A stretch of 64,000 nucleotides of DNA from Vibrio sp. qd031 (GCF_002100145.1 NZ_JXQD01000030.1:1-64000), one strand, 5' to 3'. Shown: positions 1 to 8,884, counted from the stretch's first letter. The notes: a model not told the origin generated them from the sequence alone. Translations and numbers: made by a program.

Positions 1-994
1 TCGGCTCTGGCTCTGGCGTCGGCTCTGGCTCTGGCTCTGGCTCTGGCGTCGATGAGCCGGTTGGCGAAACATTTACAATAGTATGATCAGGCGTCATTTT
101 CCCATTCAATACGTCGGCGATCCAACCACGATAATCCGACACTTCAGTGTATGCAGAAGTAAAGCTTGCCGATGTAGAGCCGCACGATGATGGCCCAAAA
201 CTCGCTACACCAACTTGGATGTATTCACCGCCATCAAACCAATACAGTGGCCCACCAGAATCACCCGAACAAATAGAGTTCTTAAATCCGCTGTCCGCAT
301 CAATCTCTCCATCCATACACAACTGCTTATCGGTCATTCTCGATGTGCAAGATTTTTCATACTTATAGGTTAACGTGGTTTCCATAAGGTCATCGTCGAG
401 CGCGCCACCAGCGCCAACGTACCCGAAACCGACCGCCATAAAATCATATGCATCTGAACGATAGAGTGAAGAATCACTGTTGCTTGCTAATGGTGAGAAA
501 TACTGTGATGACAAATCCAATGACTCTCTCAACTGGATAATTGCAATGTCATTTGGCCACGCTAATGACGAGCTATTTACATATTCAGGGTGGATGTAAT
601 ACTTAGCCACCTTAACTTTTGGTATATACCCTTCCGAGTACTCGCTGCGTCTGCCCAATTGAACAGCGACTGCCGTATTACTACGAACTGAGCTATTGGC
701 TTGAACGCAATGCGCTGCAGTTAATACATGCCAATTATCTAAAATAGTTGCGCCACAATAAAGTTGAAAAGATGAATCATTAATATTCGGGTCATAAGCG
801 ATCGCCGCCAATGAAGGGTAATCATTCACCGACGCAATTTGCCCATTAATAATTCTCGTAGAAATATTAGATCTTGATTTTACACTGCTTTCTAGATCAA
901 CGACGCTCGGGAAATGAACTAATTCTGAGCTTTCCCCTGCATTCACACCAGCACAAAAGCTAAACGCAAATAGGTGTGGAACATACTTGTACAT
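1..994 (-). CDS. Trypsin-like secreted serine protease (3' end outside window)
   Basis: Reading the minus strand from ATG at 992-994 gives an open frame to the window edge (331 codons, no stop). A short hydrophobic signal-like N terminus is followed by a chymotrypsin-fold (S1) domain: activation site R-I-I-N-G (~47-51), TAAHC with catalytic His95, NDIAI with Asp149, and GDSGGP with the catalytic Ser near 246. After the protease domain the frame enters a Pro-Glu/Pro-Thr repeat linker encoded by the low-complexity DNA at 1-50. Vibrio proteases of this build (VesA/VesB/VesC class) often carry such a linker before a GlyGly-CTERM or binding domain; that part lies outside. Family assignment is firm; the exact orthologue and C-terminal domain are not visible. 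Confidence 0.9.
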   Translation of the reverse strand, partial: MYKYVPHLFAFSFCAGVNAGESSELVHFPSVVDLESSVKSRSNISTRIINGQIASVNDYPSLAAIAYDPNINDSSFQLYCGATILDNWHVLTAAHCVQANSSVRSNTAVAVQLGRRSEYSEGYIPKVKVAKYYIHPEYVNSSSLAWPNDIAIIQLRESLDLSSQYFSPLASNSDSSLYRSDAYDFMAVGFGYVGAGGALDDDLMETTLTYKYEKSCTSRMTDKQLCMDGEIDADSGFKNSICSGDSGGPLYWFDGGEYIQVGVASFGPSSCGSTSASFTSAYTEVSDYRGWIADVLNGKMTPDHTIVNVSPTGSSTPEPEPEPEPTPEPEP

Positions 995-1545
995 GACTGT
1001 GTTTCCATTAATAGTAATAATTATTTTGTTACAACTTAAATTTTCAACACGCAGCGCTTCGTGTTAGTGACAGCGATACTAGCAACCAACAGCACGGGCT
1101 TGCAAACGTGAAAAGGTTGTTTTTCGGTCAGTGAATTGTCGGTTAAATGTCAGGGAATGTATCAATTTGTATCCGCCGGGACATCAACAAATTGGCTACA
1201 TGACGCTACAAACAGTTTACTTTTATCGGAGGGCGTACCAAAAAAAATTAAGCAAAACAGGGGAATGCGAACGAGCTATTTTGTATTAAAAGTGTTCAAA
1301 TTTTGCACGCTACTAGTACTAGATCGAATATTAACTAATGGACTGGGTTATTTTTTGAACCTGATATTTTGTGAAAATTCAAGTTTCAAAAATGAGAGAT
1401 CGAGCAAGTTTATTTTTTCGACAAAAGATAGACGCGATGAATGCATAACTATAGTGCCATAATCGCGACTTTGTGATTTGGCACTATAGTTTATAAATTT
1501 AGTGGAGATTAATAATTATAAATTATTAGATGGAAGATGACTTAT
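995..1545. other. Intergenic region, no convincing gene
   Basis: This 551-bp AT-rich stretch lies upstream of the protease gene and downstream of the TPR protein gene, both on the minus strand. It should hold the protease promoter. A 108-codon plus-strand frame (1136-1462) has no family resemblance, no good ribosome site and biased low-complexity composition, so it is not called. The only clear structure is the 12-bp inverted repeat at 1447-1491. Confidence 0.6.
1447..1491. repeat. 12-bp perfect inverted repeat
   Basis: AACTATAGTGCC at 1447-1458 is perfectly matched by GGCACTATAGTT at 1480-1491 with a 21-nt loop. It follows the TPR protein gene (minus strand) by about 55 bp. There is no clean T-run, so it could be a weak bidirectional terminator or a protein-binding site. 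Confidence 0.5.
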
Positions 1546-2457
1546 TTATGAAGTCGACTTATCACTGCTTTCAGCGTCAATCACAGAGTCGAACCATTCG
1601 TTACCATGGAGCGGCTCTAAGTCCGGTTCTTCTGCAAGACGCTCTCTAAACGAAGAGGAGTATTCCACAGCCTGTTGTAGATCGTAGATGGCTTGATTTT
1701 CAACACCGAGTTGAGCATACGCGCAAGCGCGTTGAAAGAAAGCGTGCGCATTCTTATCATCCACTTCCAATACCTTATTACAAATACTCATTGCCCAGTG
1801 GTATTCTCGCATCTCTATGGCGGCATCGGCCTTGTAGGTCAGCGCTTCTAAGTCACCAGGACGGATTTTAAGAAGCTCATCGTAGATGGCAATCTTCTGC
1901 TCTGGAGTCGGCGCATTTTGAGAGCGTAACCATAGCTTTTGCACTTCATTAATGATCTCAATTTCACGGTTGTTTTCGGTAATGATCCGAGTCTTTCTAC
2001 GTAGCTCGCGCTCCAGAGACAAGAACTTTTTCTCATATTCCTGTGTCATTTGAGTTAATCGTTTATCTGCTAGCTCTTTAGTATTGACCTTAATATCCTT
2101 GATGGATTGCCAACCAATAACAGCAACAACTGACGCGACTGCGGCAATCAAATAGAAAAAGTAGTTGATAGTTACATTGGCGTAGTTGAGCGATTTATCT
2201 GCAACGGACAGCTCACGATCAGTGATCTCAACCACCATTCGACGCTCCAAATCTTGCTGTTCTGTCCGCAACGCCTTGAGTTCATCCAAAATGTAGCGCT
2301 CAAGCAAAGGCCTATCTAATAGAGGTTGTTGAGAGTGTATCGGCGAAGCTTGTGTCTGCTCTGGGGAGGCAATAACGGCTTCCTCGGCAAGGACGTTTGG
2401 CACCATGAATGTCCACGCTGCCAGTAGCAGCAGTAACGAGTGTATTGGTCGAGTCAT
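1546..2457 (-). CDS. TPR-repeat membrane-anchored protein
   Basis: 303 residues. An N-terminal signal sequence (cleavage plausible after N-V-L-A, ~24) is followed by a Gln/Pro-rich spacer, a charged coiled-coil-like segment (~50-95), one hydrophobic membrane segment (~98-115, FFYLIAAVASVVAVIGW), another coiled coil (~120-170) and two to three TPR-like helical pairs (~185-260; the motifs around ALTYKADAAIEMREYHWA and AHAFFQRACAYAQLG are diagnostic). The C terminus is acidic. Likely a cell-envelope scaffold protein; no enzymatic motif is visible and the specific role is unknown. It stands alone between the efpL terminator and the protease promoter region. Confidence 0.75.
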   Translation of the reverse strand: MTRPIHSLLLLLAAWTFMVPNVLAEEAVIASPEQTQASPIHSQQPLLDRPLLERYILDELKALRTEQQDLERRMVVEITDRELSVADKSLNYANVTINYFFYLIAAVASVVAVIGWQSIKDIKVNTKELADKRLTQMTQEYEKKFLSLERELRRKTRIITENNREIEIINEVQKLWLRSQNAPTPEQKIAIYDELLKIRPGDLEALTYKADAAIEMREYHWAMSICNKVLEVDDKNAHAFFQRACAYAQLGVENQAIYDLQQAVEYSSSFRERLAEEPDLEPLHGNEWFDSVIDAESSDKSTS

Positions 2458-2544
2458 ACTATGAAATTCCGCAAAGGATTGAATTATTTGAACATATTGA
2501 GTGTATCAAGAAAATTATCGAACACCACTTTGAAGGTGCAAAAA

Positions 2545-2564
2545 AGCCCAGATTAATCTGGGCT
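2545..2564 (-). terminator. Rho-independent terminator of efpL
   Basis: Palindrome AGCCCAGATTAATCTGGGCT, preceded on the plus strand by an A-run that reads as a T-run on the minus strand, 25 bp past the efpL stop. Confidence 0.85.
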
Positions 2565-2589
2565 TGTTGACGTTATTTTTGTTGGTTTA

Positions 2590-3156
2590 CTAAGCGCGGC
2601 CCATAAACTTAGCTTCAACAGTATTAATCTTAATCTTGTCACCAGATGCTATATACTCTGGCACCTGAACGGTTAGACCCGTGCTTAATATCGCGGGTTT
2701 TGTACGGGCACTGGCTGATGCGCCTTTAATAGATGGATCGGTTTCTTCAATCACCAGCTCTACCGTTGCCGGCAGTTCTAAGGCTACTGGGCTATCGTCT
2801 ACCAATACCACTTGTAGACCTTGGGTTTCTTCAGTCACAAATTGCAGCTCTTCTTCAATGGCGTCTTTATTGAAGTTGTATGGCGTGTAATCTTCATTAT
2901 CCATGAACACGTATTCGTCTCCATCAACGTAAGAGAACATTGCATTGCGACGGCTTACGTCGGCCAGTGAAATAATCTCATCAGCTTTAAAGCTTTCGTC
3001 TGCTTTGGCGCCTGTCGCGACATCGTACATGCGCATACGATAAAGACTTGCACCTGCTCGTCCACTTGGAGTGAGCTTACTGATCTCTTTTACGAAGTAG
3101 ACTTTACCGTTGTGCTCTATTGCGGCACTTTTTTTGATTTCACTTGCCTTTGGCAT
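2590..3156 (-). CDS. efpL: Elongation factor P-like protein EfpL (YeiP)
   Basis: 188 residues with the three-domain EF-P fold: KOW-like N domain followed by two OB domains. The tip loop reads LTPSGRAGASLY with Arg33 where canonical EF-P has a modified lysine, the hallmark of the EfpL/YeiP subfamily, whose unmodified arginine helps ribosomes stalled at certain proline-containing motifs. Length matches the family (188-190). It is monocistronic: its own terminator lies at 2545-2564, and a purine-rich ribosome site (AAAGGAACA) precedes the ATG at 3156. Identity is secure; the biochemical role is family knowledge. Confidence 0.93.
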   Translation of the reverse strand: MPKASEIKKSAAIEHNGKVYFVKEISKLTPSGRAGASLYRMRMYDVATGAKADESFKADEIISLADVSRRNAMFSYVDGDEYVFMDNEDYTPYNFNKDAIEEELQFVTEETQGLQVVLVDDSPVALELPATVELVIEETDPSIKGASASARTKPAILSTGLTVQVPEYIASGDKIKINTVEAKFMGRA

Positions 3157-3335
3157 GGAATGTTCCTTTACAGGGGTAGATTACGTTATGGACAAAAATT
3201 ATCACGCTAATTGGATAGATCAAGTGAAATCTCCCCTACATGATGCAATTGTCGGTTTTTCACCTCAACGGAGCCAATAGTGGCTAATTTTAACCCAAGG
3301 TAAACATCGCTGTTTACTTTCTGTAAGATTGCCTC

Positions 3336-3356
3336 TAAACTGCACTTGCAAGTTTA
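3336..3356. promoter_or_regulatory. Putative TetR operator upstream of the MBL hydrolase gene
   Basis: TAAACT at 3336-3341 and AGTTTA at 3351-3356 form an inverted repeat with a 9-nt spacer (gcacttgca), extending to AGTTTACTT. The same half-sites and a 9-nt spacer beginning GCAC occur before the SDR gene at 5223-5249. A further TGTTTACTT half-site lies at 3311-3319. It is 18 bp from the GTG start at 3375, well placed to block transcription. The TetR gene at 4542-5153 is the likely reader (inference). Confidence 0.7.
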
Positions 3357-3374
3357 CTTTTGTAAGGACACTGT

Positions 3375-4457
3375 GTGAAACGTATTGCTTTAGCTATTGG
3401 AGTGCTATTTATGACAAACACCCTGAACGCGACTGAGTCATCAATCAAAGTCGATGGCAAATTTCAAAATCAAGAAGTCAGCTACGACACTAAGCTCAGC
3501 CAATTGTGGGATATGACTAAAATGTACGCCAAAGCCAAGCGTAAAGAACCCGCACCGACAAAAGAAGTACCGTTTCTTAGCGTAAGCAAAGAACAGCTCG
3601 ACAGTATCAACACAGACTCTGTAATTCGTCTTGGCCACTCGACAATGCTCATGAAAGTTGACGGTAAAACCATCATGGCTGATCCAGTGATGAGTGAGCG
3701 TGCATCACCTGTTCAATGGGCAGGACCAAAGCGCTTCCACCCTAATCCTATCGATATTGACGCATTACCAGTCATTGATGTGGTTATCATCAGTCACGAC
3801 CACTACGACCACCTTGACCGTCCTGCGCTTAAGAAGTTAGACAGTAAAGTTACGCAATATATTGTTCCACTCGGTGTTGGTCAACGTATGATCAATTGGG
3901 GCGTCGACGCCGATAAAGTGACAGAGTTAGATTGGTGGCAAGAACACCAAGTCGACGGGATCAACTTTGCTGCAACGCCAACTCAGCACTTTTCTGGCCG
4001 AGGGTTGTTCGACAAAGACAGCACATTATGGGCTGGCTGGGTGATTCAAGGACAAAACAGTAACCTCTATTTTAGTGGTGATAGCGGCTATTTTGGTGGA
4101 TTCAAAGCAGTAGGTGAAAAGTACGGACCTTTCGACATTACCATGATCGAAACCGGTGCCTATAACGACATGTGGAAAGAGATCCATATGCTTCCAGAAG
4201 AAAGCGTACAGGCTCATATCGACCTTAAAGGTAAAGCCATGATCCCTATTCACAATGGCACCTTCGATCTCGCATTACACGATTGGTACGAACCTTTTGA
4301 GCGCGCTCAATCGGCTGCAGTACAACATGATGTTCAATTGCTAACACCAAAATTTGGCGAGCAGGTCGAGATACACAGTCCTGGTATTTATACTGCATGG
4401 TGGCGTGAAGTAAGTGAAGCAGAAGAGTTAAAGCTTACCGCCGCTTCTGCTCAATAG
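3375..4457 (+). CDS. Periplasmic metallo-beta-lactamase-fold hydrolase (NAPE-PLD/UlaG-like)
   Basis: 360 residues starting at GTG 3375 (AAGGA eight bases upstream). The N terminus has a signal peptide (MKRIALAIGVLFMTNTLNA). The MBL core follows: LGHSTMLM (~79), the metal motif HDHYDHL (~141-147), TQHFSGRG (~202), SGDSGYFGG (~231) and IHNGTFDLALHDW near 290. This arrangement matches the COG2220 / N-acyl-phosphatidylethanolamine phospholipase D-like branch rather than antibiotic beta-lactamases. Probably a Zn-dependent phosphodiesterase or esterase acting on a lipid or small molecule in the periplasm; substrate unknown. Its operator-like repeat matches that of the TetR/SDR pair downstream, so the three genes likely form one regulon. 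Confidence 0.8.
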   Translation: MKRIALAIGVLFMTNTLNATESSIKVDGKFQNQEVSYDTKLSQLWDMTKMYAKAKRKEPAPTKEVPFLSVSKEQLDSINTDSVIRLGHSTMLMKVDGKTIMADPVMSERASPVQWAGPKRFHPNPIDIDALPVIDVVIISHDHYDHLDRPALKKLDSKVTQYIVPLGVGQRMINWGVDADKVTELDWWQEHQVDGINFAATPTQHFSGRGLFDKDSTLWAGWVIQGQNSNLYFSGDSGYFGGFKAVGEKYGPFDITMIETGAYNDMWKEIHMLPEESVQAHIDLKGKAMIPIHNGTFDLALHDWYEPFERAQSAAVQHDVQLLTPKFGEQVEIHSPGIYTAWWREVSEAEELKLTAASAQ

Positions 4458-4469
4458 TAAAAAGCAAAA

Positions 4470-4490
4470 CCCCGCACATGGCGGGGCTTT
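4470..4490 (+). terminator. Terminator after the MBL hydrolase gene
   Basis: CCCCGC-acatg-GCGGGG followed by CTTTGTTT, 12 bp past the stop at 4457. Confidence 0.8.
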
Positions 4491-4541
4491 GTTTATCCAT
4501 ATATTACTGATTATGCGTGCTGCTTGAGATCGACTTTGTCA

Positions 4542-5153
4542 TCACGCACGGTAAGTATTTAGAAACATCCCAATCGCCGATTCAATTATGGACTTCTCTT
4601 CTTCTTCCAAAGGCGCTTTAGCGCGCAGCATAAGTTGAGGCCAATAACCAAACGCCTTGAGTAGTGCCGTAAACTGCTTACACGCTCGTGGGATGTCATC
4701 GATGTTCAATGCGCCCGCACTTACCGCTTCTGCCATCCAATCATTTAAGGTACTGTTACTTGCTGCAATGATATCCATAACATCACTCGACAGCTCTGAT
4801 TGATGGAAGAACTCACCAAACAGCACTCGTGATAGATCAATGAATCGAGGCGCGCGCCACAACTCGAGTTCCATTTGAGCAATGTCAGTAAGTTGAACCG
4901 AAACACTCAACGCAGGATTGAAAGGGTAATGAGTGGCTGCCTTCCCCTGCTCCCACGTTTGTAGAGTGATTAGTTTAAAGAGTTCGTCCTTGCTTGAGAA
5001 ATGATTGTACACGGTACGCTTAGACACGTTTGCTCTGCGTGCAATGGCGTCCATGTTGGCTTTTTGGAATCCTTTATCCAAAAACTCCTCAATGGATGCC
5101 TCGATAATAGCTTCACGCTTTAATTCGCTGACCGATTTCTTCTTAATTGTCAT
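4542..5153 (-). CDS. TetR-family transcriptional regulator
   Basis: 203 residues. The N-terminal helix-turn-helix is typical: EAIIEASIEEFLDKGFQKANMDAIA, then RANVSKRTVYNHFSSKDELF (~42-61). The C-terminal ligand domain resembles the TetR_C subtype found in AefR-like regulators. It is divergent from the SDR gene at 5267 with a 113-bp intergenic region holding three AGTTTACTT-type half-sites, and lies beside the MBL hydrolase gene that carries the same operator. Probably represses both neighbours and itself; the inducer is unknown. Confidence 0.88.
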   Translation of the reverse strand: MTIKKKSVSELKREAIIEASIEEFLDKGFQKANMDAIARRANVSKRTVYNHFSSKDELFKLITLQTWEQGKAATHYPFNPALSVSVQLTDIAQMELELWRAPRFIDLSRVLFGEFFHQSELSSDVMDIIAASNSTLNDWMAEAVSAGALNIDDIPRACKQFTALLKAFGYWPQLMLRAKAPLEEEEKSIIESAIGMFLNTYRA

Positions 5154-5201
5154 TTCTTTACTAAATTTAATTCAATGATTTCCATCTATTTTATACTTGT
5201 G

Positions 5202-5249
5202 AGTTTACTTTTCAATTCATATAAGTAAACTGCACAGTGTAGTTTACTT
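5202..5249. promoter_or_regulatory. TetR operator cluster between tetR and the SDR gene
   Basis: Three half-sites: AGTTTACTT at 5202-5210, AAGTAAACT at 5223-5231 and AGTTTACTT at 5241-5249. The last two form a 9-bp perfect inverted repeat around gcacagtgt; the first two form another with a 12-nt spacer. The same site type precedes the MBL gene at 3336-3356. Confidence 0.78.
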
Positions 5250-5266
5250 ATGGAAAAGGATTTGTC

Positions 5267-6124
5267 ATGAAAAAAGTCGCTATTGTTACGGGAACATCAA
5301 CTGGTCTAGGGGCAAGCGTAGCCATCAAACTGGCTCAACAGGGTTACGTTACCTATGCCACGATGCGCAACCTTACAAAAAGCGCGGTGTTGGAAGAGTT
5401 GGCCAAAACAGCCAACGTTACCTTAAACATCACTCAACTTGATGTAGAAAGCAGCGAAAGCGTCAACAGCGCCATTGCGAGTATTATTGCGGATGAAGGT
5501 CAGGTCGATCTTTTGGTCAACAACGCAGGGGCAGGCTTTGTTAAAACCACAGAGCATGCGTCAGAAGAAGAGATCGAATGGGTAACCGATGTCAATTACC
5601 ATGGCGTTGTACGCTGCACAAAAGCGGTACTTGGCGCCATGCGAGAGCGCCAAAGTGGTCATGTTATTAATGTCACGTCTGTGGGAGGCTTGGTTGGACA
5701 GCCATTTAATGAGCTCTACTGCGCGGCTAAATTTGCTGTCGAAGGCTATACCGAGTCATTAGCCTCGTACGTGACACCCTCTTTTGGAATCAAGTTTACT
5801 GCCGTTGAGCCAGGTGGTATTGCTTCAGAGTTTGCCAACAGTGTCCTCAAACAGCTCACATCAACTGGGGGCATGCCAGAAGACCAATACAAACCGATTT
5901 TGGAGAACTACATTGCAGGTGCCCAATCCCGAGCAGCGCAGCAAGGTGATGTATATCAAACCGCGGATCAAGTGGCCGATGTGATCATAGACTGTGCAAA
6001 CATGGACTCTCCGCCAGTAAGAACCAGAACCTCAGCATGGGGTGAGGAATTTACCTCGTTGAAAACTCAAGCCGATCCAGACGGCAGCAAACTGCAAGCG
6101 AAGATCAGTTCGCAACTAATTTAA
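5267..6124 (+). CDS. Short-chain dehydrogenase/reductase
   Basis: 285 residues, classical SDR. The cofactor-binding motif VTGTSTGLG is at ~8-16 (TGxxxGxG), NNAGAG at ~85-90, and the catalytic pair lies in LYCAAKF (Tyr-x-x-x-Lys, ~156-160) after the TSVGG serine. Oxidoreductase acting with NAD(P)H on an unknown alcohol or carbonyl. ATG at 5267 has AAAAGGA seven bases upstream. Divergent from the TetR gene, which probably controls it. Confidence 0.88.
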   Translation: MKKVAIVTGTSTGLGASVAIKLAQQGYVTYATMRNLTKSAVLEELAKTANVTLNITQLDVESSESVNSAIASIIADEGQVDLLVNNAGAGFVKTTEHASEEEIEWVTDVNYHGVVRCTKAVLGAMRERQSGHVINVTSVGGLVGQPFNELYCAAKFAVEGYTESLASYVTPSFGIKFTAVEPGGIASEFANSVLKQLTSTGGMPEDQYKPILENYIAGAQSRAAQQGDVYQTADQVADVIIDCANMDSPPVRTRTSAWGEEFTSLKTQADPDGSKLQAKISSQLI

Positions 6125-6158
6125 GCAGGCAATAACATTTTGCTCAAATCAAAAAAAA

Positions 6159-6182
6159 CGGAAGCCATGCGGCTCCCGTTTT
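6159..6182. terminator. Bidirectional terminator between the SDR and M42 peptidase genes
   Basis: ACGGAAGCC-atg-CGGCTCCCGT type stem with A-run on the left and T-run on the right, between convergent genes. Confidence 0.8.
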
Positions 6183-6196
6183 GTCATTTCTAACGC

Positions 6197-7423
6197 TTAT
6201 AGTTGATCAAGTCGAATATGACTGTTCTTTAAATCGTCTTGCGTGATGCCAGTGCCATCGTTCAGTTGGTTGAACTGACGCAAAAGCGCCGCAATGGCAT
6301 GAATAGACGACAATAAGTCACCGGTGTGCGCCGACTCTGACCCCGTGTGCATGTTGCGGATTGGGTAACCGATGCTAATAGCAGCACTGTCGACACCCGC
6401 GAGTGCTGCGGCCATGCCGTCGGTGCCCATATCGCGACCAGAAAAGTCGAGTTGGTACGGAATGTTTTGCTCGCGGCACACGTTCTCGATGCTTTTCACC
6501 AAAAACTCAGACGTTACCGAGCCGCGTCCAACGGTAAACCCTTCACCCATTTTCAATGGGTTCATGTTACGGCTGCCAATGCCCGGCGCCGCTTCATAAT
6601 CGTGGTTAACGTCGGTAGCAATCAGCACGTCAGGTTTCAGCTCACCCACCAACTGCGTGGAGCCAAAGCGACCGATCTCTTCATGAGTTGCAACGGTGTA
6701 CAACACGCGCACGTTGTCTAGCCCTTCTTTGGCGAGCATGCGGGCAATCTCAGTGACCGAGAAACAGCCTAAGCCGTTATCTAAGTACGCACCATAGAAT
6801 GTGTCTGGTGATACGCCGCGTTTGATAGGGCGATCCAAAAGAATAGGATCGCCAACACGGATCCCCATCGCTTCCACTTGCGCTTTACGATCGTCACCGT
6901 GAGTGTGCAATTCTAAATAGATAGATTCAGGTTTAATGCCTTGCTCACCCGAGCGCTGCGCCGGAGTTGAGAAATGAATTGCACCCAACGCTTCAACGGT
7001 ACAATGGTTGATCACTTTATATTTTGTGGCGTCGTCTGGATGTTGGCAAAAGACTTGGACTTCGTGTCCGATAAGCGTCGTCGGTAAAAATGAGTCGGTG
7101 TTGATCCACACCTTACCGTCACTGTCGATTTTGCGCACTTGCATGCGAATTTTATCGGCATGACCAACAATCATTACGCTAACAAGGTCATCACGGCCTG
7201 GGTGTGAGTCAAATACTAACCCTGCGTTTCCTTTAAATTGATGAATGCCCCACTCTTTTGGCATAAAGGATTCGAATTCTGGCTTGATGACGCCGTAAGT
7301 CATCGCAGCTTCAAATCCAATTGGGGAAGGTGCGGCTAAGACTTTTTTCATAAACTCAAATTGATCGCTCGGCATTTCTGTTTGCCAAACGGGTTTATTT
7401 TCCATGTCATTTGTAGAAGTCAT
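6197..7423 (-). CDS. M42-family (M28/M42 clan) metallopeptidase
   Basis: 408 residues from the ATG at 7423; an upstream ATG at 7465 is also in frame, but 7423 has AAGAGAAAGAG just before it. Dinuclear zinc peptidase signature motifs are in order: VGHADKIRM, YLDNGLGC, THEEIG (catalytic Glu), ATDVNHDYEA and MHTGSESAH near the C terminus. M42 enzymes are cytoplasmic aminopeptidases, often misannotated as endoglucanases. It is a single gene downstream of gcvT on the same strand but separated by the gcvT terminator. The substrate cannot be read from sequence. Confidence 0.85.
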   Translation of the reverse strand: MTSTNDMENKPVWQTEMPSDQFEFMKKVLAAPSPIGFEAAMTYGVIKPEFESFMPKEWGIHQFKGNAGLVFDSHPGRDDLVSVMIVGHADKIRMQVRKIDSDGKVWINTDSFLPTTLIGHEVQVFCQHPDDATKYKVINHCTVEALGAIHFSTPAQRSGEQGIKPESIYLELHTHGDDRKAQVEAMGIRVGDPILLDRPIKRGVSPDTFYGAYLDNGLGCFSVTEIARMLAKEGLDNVRVLYTVATHEEIGRFGSTQLVGELKPDVLIATDVNHDYEAAPGIGSRNMNPLKMGEGFTVGRGSVTSEFLVKSIENVCREQNIPYQLDFSGRDMGTDGMAAALAGVDSAAISIGYPIRNMHTGSESAHTGDLLSSIHAIAALLRQFNQLNDGTGITQDDLKNSHIRLDQL

Positions 7424-7673
7424 GTTTTGCTCTTTCTCTTTGTGTACAACTGCCTCACACGTCAATAATCCACAAAATGCAGCGTTGCTGGATCATCGGC
7501 GGCAAGAGAAGCCGATACGCTATCGCTAGTTGCTATTAACTGCAAGTGCAATTGCCCCTTAGAGCAGCGATTTAGTTAGAATCCGGATAAGTCATTTTGT
7601 TTTAATAACTCATTTAATAAGAGAAGAAATACCATCAATCACTTTAGTTATATCAATACGATAGGCATAAAAA

Positions 7674-7693
7674 AGCCCTCCGAATGGAGGGCT
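7674..7693 (-). terminator. Terminator of gcvT
   Basis: AGCCCTCC-gaat-GGAGGGCT with an A-run on its left that is a T-run on the minus strand, 15 bp beyond the gcvT stop. Confidence 0.88.
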
Positions 7694-7708
7694 ACGTGCT
7701 AGTGTATG

Positions 7709-8827
7709 TTAGCCACGGTAATACCGCTGCGGCACAAACGGCATTTTACTTACTGTCATGGCTAGCATCTTACCGCGAACTTCCGCAAATACTTCGGTTT
7801 CAAGGGCTGCAAATTCAGCTTTTACATACCCCATAGAAACAGGCTTGCCCGCATTAGGCCCAGCGGTGCCACTGGTCACAACGCCAATTTCGTTGTTGTC
7901 AGCATCAAACAGTTTTGCCCCTTCGCGCACTGGCGCTTTTGTTTGCCCAATCAATCCGACGCGCTTTTTAGAAATGGCTTTGGTGGCAATTTGCTCGAGG
8001 ATAATGTCAGCACCTGGGAAGCCACCTGGGCGCGCGCCATCTTGACGGCGTACTTTGCTAATGCCCCAAAGCAAACTTGACTCAACCGGTGTCGTCTCTG
8101 TATCCAGATCGTGCCCGTACAGACACAATCCACATTCTAAACGCAGCGAATCACGCGCGCCAAGACCAATCCACTCGACTTCATCTTCCGCCGTTAATAC
8201 GTTGGCTAGCTCAAGTGCCTTGTCTTGTGGAACCGAAATTTCATAGCCGTCTTCGCCCGTATAGCCAGAGCGACTTACAATACAGTCCACACCCATTAGT
8301 GACACAGTGTCGACTTGCATAAACACCATATCGGCTACTTGAGGTGCAAGGCGCGATAGCACACTAGACGCTTTTGGCCCTTGTAGCGCAAGCAGCGCAC
8401 GGTCGGTAATAACGTCTAGTGTGACATCTTCAGGCAGGTTTGCTTGAAGGTGTGCTATGTCTTGCTCTTTACACGCGGCGTTGACGACCACAAACAAATG
8501 ATCACCCAAATTGGCAACCATCAAATCGTCCATGATCCCGCCTTGTTCGTTCGTGAAAAAGGCATAACGCTGCTGGCCTGCTGGTAAATCGATGATATCG
8601 ACGGGTACAAGTGCCTCTAGTGCTGCAGCTGCGTTGGACCCTTTTAGTCGTAGCTGACCCATGTGCGATACATCAAACAGACCCGCATTGTCACGAGTGT
8701 GTAGATGCTCTTTCTTAACACCCAAACCATATTGCACTGGCATGTCGTAGCCAGCAAATGGCACCATTTTGGCGCCTGCGTCTACATGCGCTTGATATAA
8801 TGGGGTCTTAAGTAATGTATCCGTCAT
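7709..8827 (-). CDS. gcvT: Glycine cleavage T protein (aminomethyltransferase)
   Basis: 372 residues from the ATG at 8827 (MTDTLLKTPLYQAH), with AGGAGA seven bases upstream; an in-frame ATG 21 codons earlier lacks this. Family signatures: PFAGYDMPVQY, LFDVSHMGQ, QGGIMDDLMV (conserved Asp), SRSGYTGEDGYE, and the GLGARDSLRLE segment with the C-terminal barrel. It transfers the methylene group from H-protein-bound aminomethyl to tetrahydrofolate. It is transcribed away from gcvH-gcvP, with the XRE-cupin regulator gene directly upstream. The promoter at 8916-8942 shares motifs with the gcvH promoter. Confidence 0.95.
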   Translation of the reverse strand: MTDTLLKTPLYQAHVDAGAKMVPFAGYDMPVQYGLGVKKEHLHTRDNAGLFDVSHMGQLRLKGSNAAAALEALVPVDIIDLPAGQQRYAFFTNEQGGIMDDLMVANLGDHLFVVVNAACKEQDIAHLQANLPEDVTLDVITDRALLALQGPKASSVLSRLAPQVADMVFMQVDTVSLMGVDCIVSRSGYTGEDGYEISVPQDKALELANVLTAEDEVEWIGLGARDSLRLECGLCLYGHDLDTETTPVESSLLWGISKVRRQDGARPGGFPGADIILEQIATKAISKKRVGLIGQTKAPVREGAKLFDADNNEIGVVTSGTAGPNAGKPVSMGYVKAEFAALETEVFAEVRGKMLAMTVSKMPFVPQRYYRG

Positions 8828-8884
8828 CTGTTTTTCTCCTAGCGCGGCTTGGCCGCTCTTTTTTATTGTTTGGTTCATGAAGCT

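Noticed and set aside
1..50. CRISPR-like short repeats
   Set aside because: In-frame hexamer low-complexity repeat coding Pro-Glu, no spacers.
1136..1462. 108-codon plus-strand frame
   Set aside because: No family resemblance, no ribosome site, AT-driven composition; overlaps a hairpin region.
6347..6721. 124-codon plus-strand frame inside the M42 gene
   Set aside because: Antisense shadow of a well-supported gene.
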